From assembly GCF_003732225.1 (NCBI RefSeq), contig NZ_MOBJ01000034.1, positions 372,001 through 436,000 of the forward strand: a DNA stretch of 64,000 nt. Reading direction: 5' to 3'. The translations under genes were made by a program, and so were the position numbers. The notes under the pieces were generated by a model. It saw only the letters and a list, made by a program, of their open reading frames with translations, was not told where the DNA came from and searched no databases. Of this stretch, positions 26,488 to 35,201 are shown one piece after another. Each line of letters opens with the position of its first letter. The first letter of the stretch is position 1. The stretch is from Pseudomonas brassicacearum (GTDB taxonomy: Bacteria; Pseudomonadota; Gammaproteobacteria; Pseudomonadales; Pseudomonadaceae).

Positions 26488-27639
26488 ATGACGGCCCACG
26501 CCGACCTTTCGCCGACCCTCCAACTCGCCATCGACCTGATCCGTCGTCCGTCCGTGACGCCGGTCGACGCCGATTGCCAGAAGCAGATGATGCAGCGCCT
26601 GGGCGATGCCGGTTTTGCGCTTGAGCCAATGCGCATCGAAGATGTGGATAACTTCTGGGCCACCCACGGCAAACACGAAGGCCCGGTGCTGTGCTTCGCC
26701 GGTCACACCGACGTGGTACCGACCGGCCCAGTGGCGGCCTGGCAGATCGACCCGTTCGATGCGCTGATCGACGAGCACGGCATGCTCTGCGGCCGTGGCG
26801 CGGCAGACATGAAAGGCAGCCTCGCAGCAATGACCGTGGCGGCCGAGCGGTTTGTCGCCGACTACCCGGACCACAAGGGCAAGGTTGCGTTTCTGATCAC
26901 CAGCGACGAAGAAGGCCCGGCGCATCACGGCACCAAAGCTGTGGTTGAACGCCTCGCGGCGCGTAAGGAACGTCTGGACTGGTGCATCGTCGGCGAACCG
27001 TCGAGCACCACCCTGGTCGGTGACGTGGTCAAGAACGGCCGTCGCGGCTCCCTCGGCGCCAAGCTCACCGTAAGCGGTGTGCAAGGTCACGTGGCTTACC
27101 CGCACCTGGCAAAGAACCCGATCCACCTCGCCGCCCCGGCCCTGGCCGAACTGGCCGCCGAGCACTGGGATCACGGCAACGATTTCTTCCCGCCGACCAG
27201 TTTCCAGATTTCCAATGTCAATTCCGGCACCGGCGCGACCAACGTGATCCCGGGTGATCTGGTGGCGGTGTTCAACTTCCGTTTCTCCACCGAATCGACC
27301 GTTGAAGGCCTGCAACAGCGAGTGGCCGACATCCTCGACAAACATGGCCTGGACTGGCACATCGACTGGGCGCTGTCCGGTTTGCCGTTCCTCACCGAGC
27401 CGGGCGCCCTGCTCGATGCGGTGTCGGTGAGCATCAAGACCATCACCGGTCGCGAGACCAAGGCGTCCACCAGCGGCGGCACTTCGGATGGACGCTTCAT
27501 CGCGACCATGGGTACGCAAGTGGTCGAACTTGGCCCGGTCAACGCGACGATTCACCAGGTCAACGAGCGAGTGCTGGCCAGCGATCTCGACGTACTGACC
27601 GAAATCTACTACCAGACCCTGATCAAGTTGCTCGCCTGA
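26488..27639 (+). CDS. dapE: Succinyl-diaminopimelate desuccinylase DapE
   Basis: Dinuclear zinc hydrolase that releases succinate to give LL-diaminopimelate. The 383-aa M20-family protein has the metal ligands in GHTDVVPTG and GRGAADMKG, and the catalytic Glu in TSDEEGPA. A dimerisation domain lies at about 180-290. The start is near a GGAGC. Its stop overlaps the rlmA start (TGATG). Together with dapC and dapD it represents the succinylase route. Confidence 0.96.
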   Translation: MTAHADLSPTLQLAIDLIRRPSVTPVDADCQKQMMQRLGDAGFALEPMRIEDVDNFWATHGKHEGPVLCFAGHTDVVPTGPVAAWQIDPFDALIDEHGMLCGRGAADMKGSLAAMTVAAERFVADYPDHKGKVAFLITSDEEGPAHHGTKAVVERLAARKERLDWCIVGEPSSTTLVGDVVKNGRRGSLGAKLTVSGVQGHVAYPHLAKNPIHLAAPALAELAAEHWDHGNDFFPPTSFQISNVNSGTGATNVIPGDLVAVFNFRFSTESTVEGLQQRVADILDKHGLDWHIDWALSGLPFLTEPGALLDAVSVSIKTITGRETKASTSGGTSDGRFIATMGTQVVELGPVNATIHQVNERVLASDLDVLTEIYYQTLIKLLA

Positions 27640-28448
27640 TGCTCACCTGCCCTATCTGCAGCGCGCCGCTGAACGCGGTCGACAACGGCGTCGCGTGCCC
27701 GGCTGGGCATCGCTTCGACCGTGCCCGTCAGGGTTACCTGAACCTGCTGCCGGTGCAGCACAAGAACAGCCGTGATCCGGGTGACAACCAGGCAATGGTT
27801 GAAGCCCGTCGCGACTTCTTGAATGCCGGGCATTACGCGCCGGTAGCCAAGCGTCTCGCCGAGTTGGCTGCCGAACGTGCGCCGCAGCGCTGGCTGGACA
27901 TCGGTTGTGGCGAGGGTTACTACACCGCGCAAATCGCCGACGCCCTGCCGAATGCCGACGGCTACGCGCTGGATATTTCCCGCGAAGCGGTCAAGCGCGC
28001 CTGCAAACGCAACCCGCAGCTGACCTGGTTGATCGCCAGCATGGCCCGAGTGCCGTTGGCCGACGCCAGCTGCCAGTTCCTCGCCAGCGTGTTCAGCCCA
28101 CTCGACTGGCTGGAAGCCAAACGCCTGCTCAGCCCAGGCGGCGGCTTGATGAAAGTCGGGCCGACCAGCGGTCATCTGATGGAACTGCGTGAGCGTCTGT
28201 ACGACGAAGTGCGCGAATACACCGATGACAAGCATCTGGCGCTGGTGCCGGAAGGCATGACGCTGCAACACAGCGAAACCCTGGAATTCAAACTGAATCT
28301 GGTGAGTGGCCAGGACCGCGCCAACCTGCTGGCCATGACGCCTCACGGCTGGCGCGCGAGTGCCGAACGCCGGGCGGCCGTCATCGAACAGGCCGAGCCG
28401 TTCGAAGTCAGCGTATCGATGCGCTACGATTATTTCGTTCTGCAGTAA
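27639..28448 (+). CDS. rlmA: 23S rRNA (guanine-N1)-methyltransferase RlmA
   Basis: SAM-dependent methyltransferase of helix 35 of 23S rRNA (G745 type in Gram-negatives). The 269-aa product starts MLTCPICSAPLN with a zinc ribbon (Cys 4, Cys 7, then CPAGH) and has the SAM motif WLDIGCGEGYYTAQ near residue 90. It overlaps dapE by one base, suggesting coupling. The older name is rrmA. Confidence 0.92.
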   Translation: MLTCPICSAPLNAVDNGVACPAGHRFDRARQGYLNLLPVQHKNSRDPGDNQAMVEARRDFLNAGHYAPVAKRLAELAAERAPQRWLDIGCGEGYYTAQIADALPNADGYALDISREAVKRACKRNPQLTWLIASMARVPLADASCQFLASVFSPLDWLEAKRLLSPGGGLMKVGPTSGHLMELRERLYDEVREYTDDKHLALVPEGMTLQHSETLEFKLNLVSGQDRANLLAMTPHGWRASAERRAAVIEQAEPFEVSVSMRYDYFVLQ

Positions 28449-28547
28449 TTGTTTGAGAGCAACCCTTTAACTTTTGGCCTTGAGCAGTGGCTTGAGACCG
28501 GCTAAATCCGCGAATGGATTTTTCGAAACCCGCAGTGAGGAACATCC

Positions 28548-28925
28548 ATGCGCCAACCCGATATCGAGATTTACCTGAAAGACGCCGACGTCGACTACAA
28601 GGCCATCGCCACCTGGCTCGGCGCGGCTCTGGGCCCTTGCACCGACTGGGTTCAGAAAGGTCAGACCTACAAGTGCAAGGCCGGCAACGTGCCGGTGACC
28701 TGGCTGCCAAAAGCCGTGGGCAAGTGGAACAGCCTGTACCTGGAAAGCGACCAGACGCCGTGGGACGACGACATCGCCTGCGCCCGCGCAGCCTTTGCCG
28801 CACTGAACGTCGAAGTGCGCTGCGCGCCGGGGACCTGGGTCGAGGAAGAAGGTGAAGAGTCGGCAGATCGCTGGATTCGCATCAGCGTCGATGGTGAAGA
28901 AGAGATCACCTGGAAAACCGTTTAA
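28548..28925 (+). CDS. Conserved hypothetical protein, 125 aa
   Basis: Acidic, Trp-rich soluble protein with no recognised domain. It begins MRQPDIEIYLKDADVDYKAI. Notable stretches are GPCTDWVQKGQTYKC and a Glu-rich C-terminal part (TWVEEEGEESADRW). It is 99 bp after rlmA on the same strand and starts after GAGGAAC, so it may be co-transcribed. From memory, a similar small gene follows rrmA in other pseudomonads, which argues that it is real. Function unknown. Confidence 0.8.
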   Translation: MRQPDIEIYLKDADVDYKAIATWLGAALGPCTDWVQKGQTYKCKAGNVPVTWLPKAVGKWNSLYLESDQTPWDDDIACARAAFAALNVEVRCAPGTWVEEEGEESADRWIRISVDGEEEITWKTV

Positions 28926-28974
28926 ACCCTGAACCTGTGGGATGCCCAATATGGCATGCCCGACAGAGATCAAA

Positions 28975-29064
28975 TGTGGGAGCGAGCTTGCTCGCGATAG
29001 CGGTGTAAGGCGCGCGGTAGATATCGCGTCGAATGGCGCCATCGCGAGCAAGCTCGCTCCCACA
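28975..29064. repeat. REPIN-like pair, family A (copy 5)
   Basis: Two inverted REP cores with a spacer of about 42 bp lie between the hypothetical gene and the convergent cold-shock gene, so they may also work as a bidirectional transcript end. Confidence 0.9.
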
Positions 29065-29092
29065 GTGGTTTTGTATGAGGCGAAGTGTGGGT

Positions 29093-29302
29093 TTACAAAC
29101 CGACTACGTCTTCAGCCTGCAAGCCTTTCTGCCCGTCTACCACTGCGTATTCAACCTGCTGGCCTTCGGCCAACGAGCGGTGGCCTTCGCCACGGATCGC
29201 GCGGTAATGCACGAACACGTCTGCTCCGTCTTCACGCTGAATGAAGCCGTAGCCCTTGGCGTCGTTGAACCACTTCACGTTGCCGGTCTCGCGCGTTGCC
29301 AT
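29093..29302 (-). CDS. Cold-shock-domain protein (CspA family)
   Basis: Single-stranded nucleic acid-binding protein of 69 aa, likely an RNA chaperone. RNP1 is KGYGFIQ and RNP2 is VFVHYRAI, with the usual NVKWFNDAKG start. The ATG at 29302 follows GGGGGA; a TTG one codon upstream is less likely. A 247-bp gap to the divergent plsB leaves room for a leader. It is closer to the CapB/CspA type than CspD by length, but the exact paralogue cannot be named. Confidence 0.93.
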   Translation of the reverse strand: MATRETGNVKWFNDAKGYGFIQREDGADVFVHYRAIRGEGHRSLAEGQQVEYAVVDGQKGLQAEDVVGL

Positions 29303-29549
29303 CAATCAATCCCCCATTTTTTTATTATTGAGTCGGCCTGTTCTCGGACAAGCCTTGAGAACGTTTGCCAGCGCTCGGTTTACTGTAAGAAACAGCGCCG
29401 ATAGTGGCAAACGGCTGGCCGAGTATATGACAGCCGCAAAAACTCTCAACTCAAGTTTACTTCGGCGCTTTTTTGCCGATTTTCGACGAATCCGGCACAC
29501 TACCGGCCCCGAGCGCCTGCTCGGTTTTTTCAACTAAAGCAGAAGCCGT

Positions 29550-32063
29550 ATGACCCGCTCCCCGTTCCGCCGTCTGGTGTTTGGCACCTTGCGCCGACTG
29601 TTGTACCTCTGGGTTCGCTCGGAGACGATCAACCAGTCGTCCTTTACCCTCAACCTCGACCGCAGTCGTCCGGTGTTCTACGTCCTGCAAAATCCTTCGC
29701 TGACCGAGCTGGCCGTGCTCGATACCGAATGCACCAAGGCCGGACTGCCACGCCCCGTGCTCCCGGTGTCGGTGGGCAACCTGCTGGAGCCTGCGGCGTT
29801 TTTCTACCTGACGCCGGAACCCGACTGGCTCGGCCGCCAGGACAAACGCGGCGCGCCACCGACCCTGACCCGTCTGGTCAGCGCCCTGAGCCAGAATGCC
29901 GCCGAAGATGCGCAGATCATCCCGGTCAGCGTGTTCTGGGGCCAATCGCCGGACAGCGAATCGAGCCCGTGGAAATTGCTCTTCGCTGACAGCTGGGCGG
30001 TGACCGGGCGTCTGCGCCGACTGTTGAGCATCATGATTCTGGGGCGCAAGACCCGCGTGCAATTCTCCGCGCCGATCAACCTGCGCGAACTGATCGAGCA
30101 CAACAAGGGCTTTGAGCTCACCGTGCGCATGGCCCAGCGCATTCTTCGGGTGCACTTTCGCAACCTGAAAGCCGCGGTCATCGGCCCGGACATTTCCCAC
30201 CGTCGCAACCTGGTCAAAGGCCTGCTGAATCAGCCGCAGGTCAAACAGGCGATCCTTGACGAAGCCGAACGCGAGAACATTTCACCGGAGAAGGCCAAAG
30301 CTCAAGCGCTGCGTTATGGCAACGAAATCGCCTCGGACTACACCTACACCGCGATCCGTTTTATGGAAGTGGTACTGAGCTGGTTCTGGAACAAGATCTA
30401 CGACGGGATCAAGGTCAACCACATCGAAGGCGTGCAGAAAGTCGCCCAGGGTCACGAAGTGATCTACGTGCCCTGCCACCGCAGCCATATCGACTACCTG
30501 CTGCTCTCCTACCTGCTGTTTCGCAACGGCCTGACCCCGCCGCATGTCGCCGCCGGGATCAACCTCAACATGCCGGTGATCGGCGGCCTGTTGCGCCGTG
30601 GCGGGGCGTTCTTCATGCGCCGCACCTTCAAGGGCAATCCGCTCTACACCTCGGTGTTCAACGAATACCTGCACACCCTGTTCACCAAAGGCTTCCCGGT
30701 GGAGTACTTCGTCGAGGGTGGCCGTTCGCGCACCGGGCGCATGCTGCAACCAAAAACCGGAATGCTGGCGATCACCCTGCGCAGCTTCCTGCGCTCGTCG
30801 CGGATGCCAATCGTGTTCATCCCGGTGTACATCGGTTACGAGCGCGTGCTGGAAGGCCGAACCTACCTTGGTGAACTGCGTGGCGCGAGCAAGAAGAAAG
30901 AGTCGATCTTCGACATCTTCAAAGTCATCGGCGCGCTCAAGCAGCGCTTCGGCCAGGTGGCGGTGAACTTCGGCGAGCCGATCAAACTGGCGGAATTCCT
31001 CGACAGCGAACAACCGGATTGGCGCACCCAGGAACTCGGCCCGCAGTTCAGACCGGCCTGGCTCAACGAAACCACCAACCGCCTCGGCGAGCGCGTGGCG
31101 CGGCATTTGAACGAAGCGGCAGCGATCAACCCGGTAAACCTGGTGGCGCTGGCCCTGCTCTCCACCAGCCGTCTGGCGCTGGACGATCGCGCCATGGCGC
31201 GGGTGCTCGATCTGTACCTGGCGCTGTTGCGCCGCGTGCCGTACTCGCCGCACACCACCTTGCCGGAAGGTGACGGCCGCGCGTTGATCGAACACGTCAA
31301 GGACATGGACCTGCTCTGCGAGCAAAGCGATGCGCTGGGCAAAATCCTGTATCTGGACGAGCAAAACGCCGTCCTGATGACCTATTACCGCAACAACGTG
31401 CTGCACATTTTCGCCCTGCCAGCGTTGCTCGCGAGCTTCTTCCAGAGCGCCTCGCGCATGAGCCGCGAACAGATCCTGCGCTACACCCGTGCGCTGTATC
31501 CGTACCTGCAATCGGAGCTGTTCATCCGCTGGTCGCTGGACGAACTGGATGCGGTGATCGATCAATGGCTCCAAGCTTTTGTCGAACAAGGCCTGCTGCG
31601 TTTCGAGAACAACGTGTACCTGCGCCCGGCGCCAAGCTCGCGGCATTTCGTGCTGCTGACCTTACTGTCCAAGAGCATCGCGCAGACCTTGCAGCGCTTT
31701 TACATGGCGATTTCCTTGCTGCTCAACAGCGGCCAGAACACCCTCAGTGCCGAAGAGCTGGAAGACTTGTGCACGGTCATGGCCCAGCGCCTGTCGATCC
31801 TGCATGGCCTGAATGCCCCGGAATTCTTCGACAAGAGCCTGTTCCGTCACTTCATCCAGACCCTGCTGAACCTCGACGTCTTGCGTCGCGACGAAGCCGG
31901 CAAGCTGAGCCATCACGAACTGCTCGGCGAACTGGCCGAGGGTGCGGCCAAACGCGTGTTGCCGGCGGAAATTCGCTTGTCGATCCGTCAGGTGGCGCTG
32001 CATCGCAGCGAAGATGCGGCGGATCAACCCGCGCCTGCGCTGCAAGCCGATAAAATTGCTTAA
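29550..32063 (+). CDS. plsB: Glycerol-3-phosphate 1-O-acyltransferase PlsB
   Basis: First acylation of sn-glycerol 3-phosphate in phospholipid synthesis, at the inner membrane. The 837-aa product has the four acyltransferase blocks, including the catalytic HxxxxD within PCHRSHIDYLLLSY near residue 310 and FVEGGRSRTGR near residue 388. Full length for the family. It starts 247 bp from the divergent cold-shock gene. A DUF4197 gene follows 49 bp after. Confidence 0.96.
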   Translation: MTRSPFRRLVFGTLRRLLYLWVRSETINQSSFTLNLDRSRPVFYVLQNPSLTELAVLDTECTKAGLPRPVLPVSVGNLLEPAAFFYLTPEPDWLGRQDKRGAPPTLTRLVSALSQNAAEDAQIIPVSVFWGQSPDSESSPWKLLFADSWAVTGRLRRLLSIMILGRKTRVQFSAPINLRELIEHNKGFELTVRMAQRILRVHFRNLKAAVIGPDISHRRNLVKGLLNQPQVKQAILDEAERENISPEKAKAQALRYGNEIASDYTYTAIRFMEVVLSWFWNKIYDGIKVNHIEGVQKVAQGHEVIYVPCHRSHIDYLLLSYLLFRNGLTPPHVAAGINLNMPVIGGLLRRGGAFFMRRTFKGNPLYTSVFNEYLHTLFTKGFPVEYFVEGGRSRTGRMLQPKTGMLAITLRSFLRSSRMPIVFIPVYIGYERVLEGRTYLGELRGASKKKESIFDIFKVIGALKQRFGQVAVNFGEPIKLAEFLDSEQPDWRTQELGPQFRPAWLNETTNRLGERVARHLNEAAAINPVNLVALALLSTSRLALDDRAMARVLDLYLALLRRVPYSPHTTLPEGDGRALIEHVKDMDLLCEQSDALGKILYLDEQNAVLMTYYRNNVLHIFALPALLASFFQSASRMSREQILRYTRALYPYLQSELFIRWSLDELDAVIDQWLQAFVEQGLLRFENNVYLRPAPSSRHFVLLTLLSKSIAQTLQRFYMAISLLLNSGQNTLSAEELEDLCTVMAQRLSILHGLNAPEFFDKSLFRHFIQTLLNLDVLRRDEAGKLSHHELLGELAEGAAKRVLPAEIRLSIRQVALHRSEDAADQPAPALQADKIA

Positions 32064-32112
32064 TGCCGTCTACGCGGTCCGTTAATTGTCTTTTTCGAAC
32101 AAGGAAACTGCC

Positions 32113-32802
32113 ATGCTCCGCCCTACCCTTCGCTTTGCCGGCCTGTGCGCAGGTCTGATGATGTCTGCCAGCGCACTGGCGCTGTCTCTGGGCAGCCTTT
32201 CCCAGGGAGAAGCCTCGGGCGGCCTCAAGGACGCCCTGGCTCAGGGGGCCGTCGCGGCCGTCACCACGCTCGGTAAACCGGGCGGTTTCAGCAACAACCC
32301 TGAGGTGAAGATCGAACTGCCGGGCAGTCTGGGCAAGGTCGCCAGCAAGATGAAACAGTTCGGCATGGGGGCTCAGGTCGATCAACTGGAAGCCAGTATG
32401 AACAAGGCGGCGGAAGCGGCCATGCCGCAGGCCCAGGCCCTGCTGGTGGATGCGGTGAAAAAAATGACCGTGACCGATGCCAAGGGCATCCTCACCGGCG
32501 GCAAGGATTCGGCCACCCAATACCTGAACAACACCAGCCGCGAACAAATCCGCACCAAGTTCCTGCCAATCGTCAAACAAGCCACCGACCAGGTGGGCCT
32601 GGCCAAGCAGTACAACGCGTTCGCCGGGCAGGCGGCAACCCTCGGCGTGCTCGATGCCAAGAGTGCCAACGTTGAAGGCTACGTGACGGAAAAGGCCCTG
32701 GACGGCCTGTTCAAGATGATCGCCCAGAAGGAAGAAGGTATCCGCGCCAACCCGGCGGAAGCAGCGACCAGCCTGGCGAAGAAAGTCTTCGGCTTGCTGT
32801 AA
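32113..32802 (+). CDS. DUF4197 family protein, exported
   Basis: Protein of 229 aa with a signal peptide (about 1-22, LMMSASALALSL) and an alpha-helical, Ala/Lys-rich body recognised as DUF4197. The ATG at 32113 follows CAAGGAAA, so a longer in-frame start at 32086 is rejected. The conserved-looking stretch LTGGKDSATQYL is mid-protein and the C-terminus is AKKVFGLL. It may share the plsB transcript. The function of the family is unknown to me; a periplasmic location is inferred from the leader. Confidence 0.82.
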   Translation: MLRPTLRFAGLCAGLMMSASALALSLGSLSQGEASGGLKDALAQGAVAAVTTLGKPGGFSNNPEVKIELPGSLGKVASKMKQFGMGAQVDQLEASMNKAAEAAMPQAQALLVDAVKKMTVTDAKGILTGGKDSATQYLNNTSREQIRTKFLPIVKQATDQVGLAKQYNAFAGQAATLGVLDAKSANVEGYVTEKALDGLFKMIAQKEEGIRANPAEAATSLAKKVFGLL

Positions 32803-32848
32803 CTCCGCCCCCGTCGATCAATAATGCCTGCCAGTTAAATGCAATCCA

Positions 32849-32944
32849 TGTGGGAGCGAGCTTGCTCGCGATGGCGATGGCGATGGGTCAGTCAACATTG
32901 ATGTTGAATGTGCCGCCGTCATCGCGAGCAAGCTCGCTCCCACA
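32849..32944. repeat. REPIN-like pair, family A (copy 6)
   Basis: Two inverted REP cores. The spacer contains ACATTGATGTTGAATGT, a class shared with copies 9 and 10. Confidence 0.9.
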
Positions 32945-32945
32945 T

Positions 32946-33309
32946 TAGATTTGTGGTGTTTAATTGCATGGCAACTGCGTTCGTCACGAGCCACAGCGTC
33001 TTGCGTTACGCCCTACACCTACGCCAGAATCCGCCGGCTTGTGCGCTTGAGCACTGGGCTCTATCGTCTCCGGGTCGCTGAAAATCAGCGATCGGGTTTG
33101 GTAGCCCGGTGTTTTCCAAGGCGCACAGCGCCGACATTTCCACATGGTGGGCGCTTTCTTTTCGCCTGCTGTTTGTTATGGCGGCTGTGCGCAGGGCGCC
33201 TTCGGGCGCACCGGTTTCCTTGGTGGCCGGGCTACCAACCTGCGTTCAGTCGCCACCCTATTGGTTGGTAGCCCATAGGTTGCGACTCCGCACACTGAGG
33301 AGTTTCATC
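32946..33309 (+). ncRNA. Structured leader upstream of the DUF6124 gene (riboswitch- or attenuator-like)
   Basis: There is no gene here but much structure. TTGGTAGCCCGG (33098-33109) is exactly complementary to CCGGGCTACCAA (33227-33238). GGGCTACCAACC (33229-33240) is also exactly complementary to GGTTGGTAGCCC (33263-33274). The two 12-bp pairings share ten bases, so only one can form at a time. Inside the first arm are GGCGC/GCGCC (33120-33132), a GCGCC-TTCG-GGCGC hairpin (33196-33209) and GCGCACAGC (33121-33129) paired with GCTGTGCGC (33184-33192). A 6-bp hairpin lies at 33076-33090. The gene's GAGGAG begins about 20 bp after the last arm. Transcription and any ligand are unproven. Confidence 0.55.
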
Positions 33310-33681
33310 ATGTTCAAGCCCACACCCAATCCCCCCGAAGCCAACGCCGAAAGCGTTTCCCCCTACGCGTCCCTCGACTCGAAAGAACTCCACGCCGCCG
33401 CCCACCGGGCGCTCGATCATTACCTGCTGTTACCTGAAACCAAGAAGTTGCTGGCCGACCGCCGGCCAAGTTGCATCTTCGTCATCGCCCCGGAGGTCGA
33501 CAGCGAAACCCTGCTGGCCCACGCCTGCGAAACCCTGGCCTCGGCCAATGTCATGGCCAGCGACCTGGCGTTTGAACTCGACGGCCCCAAACGCAACAGC
33601 GCACTGGCGATTCAGCAGATGGTTGCCCTGGCAGAGCTCGCGGTGAACCGCGCGCTGGATAACACGGACACCCCACCGTAA
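33310..33681 (+). CDS. DUF6124 family small protein
   Basis: Protein of 123 aa starting MFKPTPNPPEANAESVSPYA after a strong GAGGAG. I recognise the Pseudomonas-specific DUF6124 family from this N-terminus and from the C-terminal LAIQQMVALAELAVNRALDN. The C-terminal half looks alpha-helical (ETLLAHACETLASANVMASDL). No signal peptide or catalytic motif is seen. The family is known to me only as small proteins of unknown function, often in several copies per genome. The long folded leader before it suggests regulated translation. A near-palindromic repeat lies between its stop and the convergent fic gene. Confidence 0.78.
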   Translation: MFKPTPNPPEANAESVSPYASLDSKELHAAAHRALDHYLLLPETKKLLADRRPSCIFVIAPEVDSETLLAHACETLASANVMASDLAFELDGPKRNSALAIQQMVALAELAVNRALDNTDTPP

Positions 33682-33692
33682 CGGAGACCTCT

Positions 33693-33764
33693 GTAGGAGC
33701 TGCCGCAGGCTGCGATCTTTTGACGTTTGAACGTCAAAAGATCGCAGCCTGCGGCGGCTCCTAC
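33693..33764. repeat. 72-nt near-perfect palindrome, REP family B (copy 1)
   Basis: The arm beginning GTAGGAGCTGCCGCAGGC runs about 35 bases and is matched by its complement with about one mismatch, so the whole element could extrude as a cruciform or fold as one long RNA hairpin. It lies between convergent genes and its right end overlaps the fic stop codon. It may double as a bidirectional terminator. Confidence 0.85.
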
Positions 33765-35116
33765 GGCCAGTCTGTTTTGATGTGCGATGACTCGCGTAAG
33801 AAGAACACCCACTCGCGTCCCATCTTTTTCTTCTCGAATACCTTCAACTCGACCAGACCGTTCAAGGTCGTGGCCGCCGTGTTGTAGGAGCAGTTCAGGT
33901 TGTCCTTCACATTGACCGCGGTGAACTCCTTGGCCATGCCGCTCTTGGCGATCTGAAACAGCGTGCGCTGCTTCTCGGTCAATTGCTTGAAAAGCCCGGA
34001 TTCCTCCAGCCAACGATCAAAACCTTCGGCATAAACCAGGCTCTTTTGATAAGCCGCCGTGAACCCGGTCACGGCACGCAGAATCACCGAACACTGGTAA
34101 TCGATAAAGTACGTCAGGTCCAGTCCGTCACTCTCGGTATGCACATAAGACCGACCGTACTTCACCGGCGCATTGCGCAGCAGAATGCTGATCGCGATGT
34201 AGCGAAATGCCGAGTAGTCATTCTTGAACATGAACCAGTAAAACAACGCCCGCGCCACGCGGCCGTTGCCATCGCGAAACGGATGCTCGTAGCCCAGGGA
34301 AAAATGCAGGGCGATGGCTTTGATCATCGGGTGCACATAATCAACGCGTAGGGGGTCGTCGTGGGGCTGGTTGATCCAGGTCGCCAGTCCATTGAGCCGA
34401 GCGCTGATGCCCGCTGCTGGCGGTGGTGTATGAACAGTATGGCCTTCGCCATCCTGCACCACCACCTGATCATTGCTGCGAAAAAGTCCCGGCGAATACA
34501 GCGCGTCATCAATGCCTTCGACGCCCACGCGATGAAGTTGCCGGATCAGCTCGACACTCAATGGCTCGTGACGTTTTTCCCAGGCGAAGATCATCATTTT
34601 GTAGTTGCCGATGACCATTCGCTCATCCGGGGTACGCGGCAGCCGATTGCGCTTGAGCATGTCCTTGGCCACCAGCGTGGTGGTCGCGGCGCCCTCAAGC
34701 TGGCTGCTGCTGATGGCTTCGTCTTCGATCAGGTCATTGAGCAGGTAACTCAAATGCGCCGTTTCACCGATGTGGTGAGTCATGTATTCCAACGCGGCGG
34801 TCGTTGCCTGACGATCAACCGTCGACAGGGTTTTCTGCGCCAGCGGTGTCAGAACGAACTGGCCCCATTGGCTTGGCTCGCCCAGCGGCAACAAGCGCAC
34901 GTACTGCGCCACACGAGCCTTTTTCACCAAGGCCCAGCACAAGGTCGGATCAAGACCGGGCGGCCAGCGAAAACGCAGATCATCGAACGGCAGGTATCGC
35001 CCCTGATCGTCCAGCGGCTTGAGCAGCGCCAGATAGTCGACCAGCTTTTCCTTGTGAGGCGATTGGCCGAGTGCGTCAAAAAGACTCGGGTCTATGGCTG
35101 GAGGGCTTTTTATCAT
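33761..35116 (-). CDS. Fic family protein (class II, predicted AMP-transferase) with C-terminal winged helix
   Basis: Protein of 451 aa predicted to transfer AMP (or another nucleotide moiety) to target proteins. The Fic core HPFRDGNGRVAR is intact at 278-289, with catalytic His 278. An N-terminal inhibitory helix motif SSSQLEG lies at 136-142 (S/TxxxE[G/N]), marking class II self-inhibited enzymes. The C-terminal 75 residues look like a winged helix-turn-helix (KEFTAVNVKDNLNCSYNTA). The ATG at 35116 is chosen because the longer frame runs into a repeat and the operator region. The TAG stop lies in repeat B1. No separate antitoxin gene is seen. Whether it is a toxin or a regulator is open. 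Confidence 0.88.
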   Translation of the reverse strand: MIKSPPAIDPSLFDALGQSPHKEKLVDYLALLKPLDDQGRYLPFDDLRFRWPPGLDPTLCWALVKKARVAQYVRLLPLGEPSQWGQFVLTPLAQKTLSTVDRQATTAALEYMTHHIGETAHLSYLLNDLIEDEAISSSQLEGAATTTLVAKDMLKRNRLPRTPDERMVIGNYKMMIFAWEKRHEPLSVELIRQLHRVGVEGIDDALYSPGLFRSNDQVVVQDGEGHTVHTPPPAAGISARLNGLATWINQPHDDPLRVDYVHPMIKAIALHFSLGYEHPFRDGNGRVARALFYWFMFKNDYSAFRYIAISILLRNAPVKYGRSYVHTESDGLDLTYFIDYQCSVILRAVTGFTAAYQKSLVYAEGFDRWLEESGLFKQLTEKQRTLFQIAKSGMAKEFTAVNVKDNLNCSYNTAATTLNGLVELKVFEKKKMGREWVFFLRESSHIKTDWP

Positions 35117-35119
35117 CGC

Positions 35120-35195
35120 TGTCTCAAAAACTCGTGAAACTGAGTTCCGAGTACAACATAACGACGCCCATGTCTCAATATCAGCCAAAACTGAG
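35120..35195 (-). promoter_or_regulatory. Putative fic promoter with two operator-like repeats
   Basis: Two 25-bp units at 35120-35144 and 35171-35195 share CTCAGTTT-n9-TTGAGACA on the minus strand, in the same orientation and 51 bp apart. Each has imperfect dyad CTCA/TGAG ends. TTGAGA in the distal unit is followed after 17 bp by TGTACT, a plausible -35/-10 pair, and the proximal unit ends 3 bp before the ATG. The arrangement suggests repression or autoregulation, possibly by the Fic winged helix; this is inference. Confidence 0.5.
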
Positions 35196-35201
35196 ATATC
35201 C

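Noticed and set aside
33109..33309. 67-codon N-terminal extension of the DUF6124 gene
   Set aside because: The extension lies in the structured leader, reads as low-quality protein, and the ATG at 33310 has a strong GAGGAG.
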